NCBI RefSeq assembly: GCF_014208045.1
Contig: NZ_JACHML010000001.1
Coordinates: 186,001-250,000 of the forward strand
Source of the DNA: Microbacterium thalassium
Lineage (GTDB): Bacteria; Actinomycetota; Actinomycetes; Actinomycetales; Microbacteriaceae
DNA length: 64,000 nt
Reading direction: 5' to 3'
Positions 63,970 through 64,000 of the stretch are shown here, one piece after another. Made by a program: the position numbers and the translations under genes. Position 1 is the first letter of the stretch. Each line of letters opens with the position of its first letter. The notes beneath the pieces were generated by a model. The model saw nothing but the letters and a program-made list of their open reading frames with translations. It did no database searches and was not told where the DNA came from.

Positions 63970-63992
63970 AACTTGATTATGCAGAAGTTGTG
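63967..63992 (-). promoter_or_regulatory. Inverted repeat over the integrase start codon
   Basis: CACAACTT (63967-63974) and AAGTTGTG (63985-63992) form a perfect 8-base inverted repeat with a 10-base centre. It covers the GTG start and encloses CATAAT, six bases upstream of that start, so it overlaps the probable leaderless promoter. It could be a repressor or excisionase site. Confidence 0.7.
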
Positions 63993-64000
63993 CTGAGTTA

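Overview
The window is high-GC chromosomal DNA of an actinobacterium, most likely a Microbacterium or a close relative in Microbacteriaceae. The signs are the gene order tilS-hpt-ftsH-folE-folP-folB-folK, the ClpC/RadA/LysS sequence types, and very frequent GGATGC/GCATCC words. Many genes start directly downstream of a TAnnnT -10 hexamer, the leaderless promoter layout of Actinobacteria. All assignments come from reading the sequence; no database search was run.

Layout. (1) 1-1256: an accessory patch with the 5' tip of an unknown gene, a MazF-type toxin and ribbon-helix-helix antitoxin, and a tRNA-Ser(CGA); a decayed copy of the tRNA 3' end lies on the far side of the toxin pair. (2) 1311-11768: housekeeping and stress genes: PPOX-fold protein, SDR, tandem universal stress protein, DosS/DosR-like two-component system, MFS exporter, L-lactate dehydrogenase, RadA, and a short ArgA-type acetyltransferase. 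A candidate small RNA with twin C-rich hairpins lies at 10305-10432. (3) 11839-41044: a large cell-surface polysaccharide region interrupted by clpC. It holds about a dozen glycosyltransferases, a flippase-type ABC exporter, a Wzc-like tyrosine autokinase, a Wzy-like polymerase, a low-molecular-weight tyrosine phosphatase, a WbsX protein, a nucleotidyltransferase/PqqD pair, two MauE-thioredoxin fusions and two Tat-exported cysteine-containing proteins. (4) 41078-47520: cardiolipin synthase, a small membrane protein, DUF4192, and a large secreted ExeM/NucH-type nuclease. (5) 47643-58751: a long leftward block with lysS, a DUF2520 protein, two bacterial PH-domain proteins, DUF3180, the folate genes, ftsH, hpt and tilS. 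(6) 58825-62139: ppa, DUF2254 and a Tat-exported M23 peptidase. (7) 62296-64000: a tRNA Glu-Asp-Phe operon followed by a tyrosine integrase facing tRNA-Phe, probably the left end of an integrated element continuing past the window.

How it may work together. The polysaccharide region has most parts of a Wzy-type surface glycan pathway: transferases, exporter, polymerase, chain-length kinase and phosphatase. Next to it are two membrane proteins that fuse a MauE/DoxX four-helix domain to a CxxC thioredoxin domain; one directly precedes a Tat-exported protein with eleven cysteines in its mature part, which suggests an envelope disulfide system serving surface proteins. This link, the candidate RNA, and the two tRNA-associated islands are the main points for follow-up.
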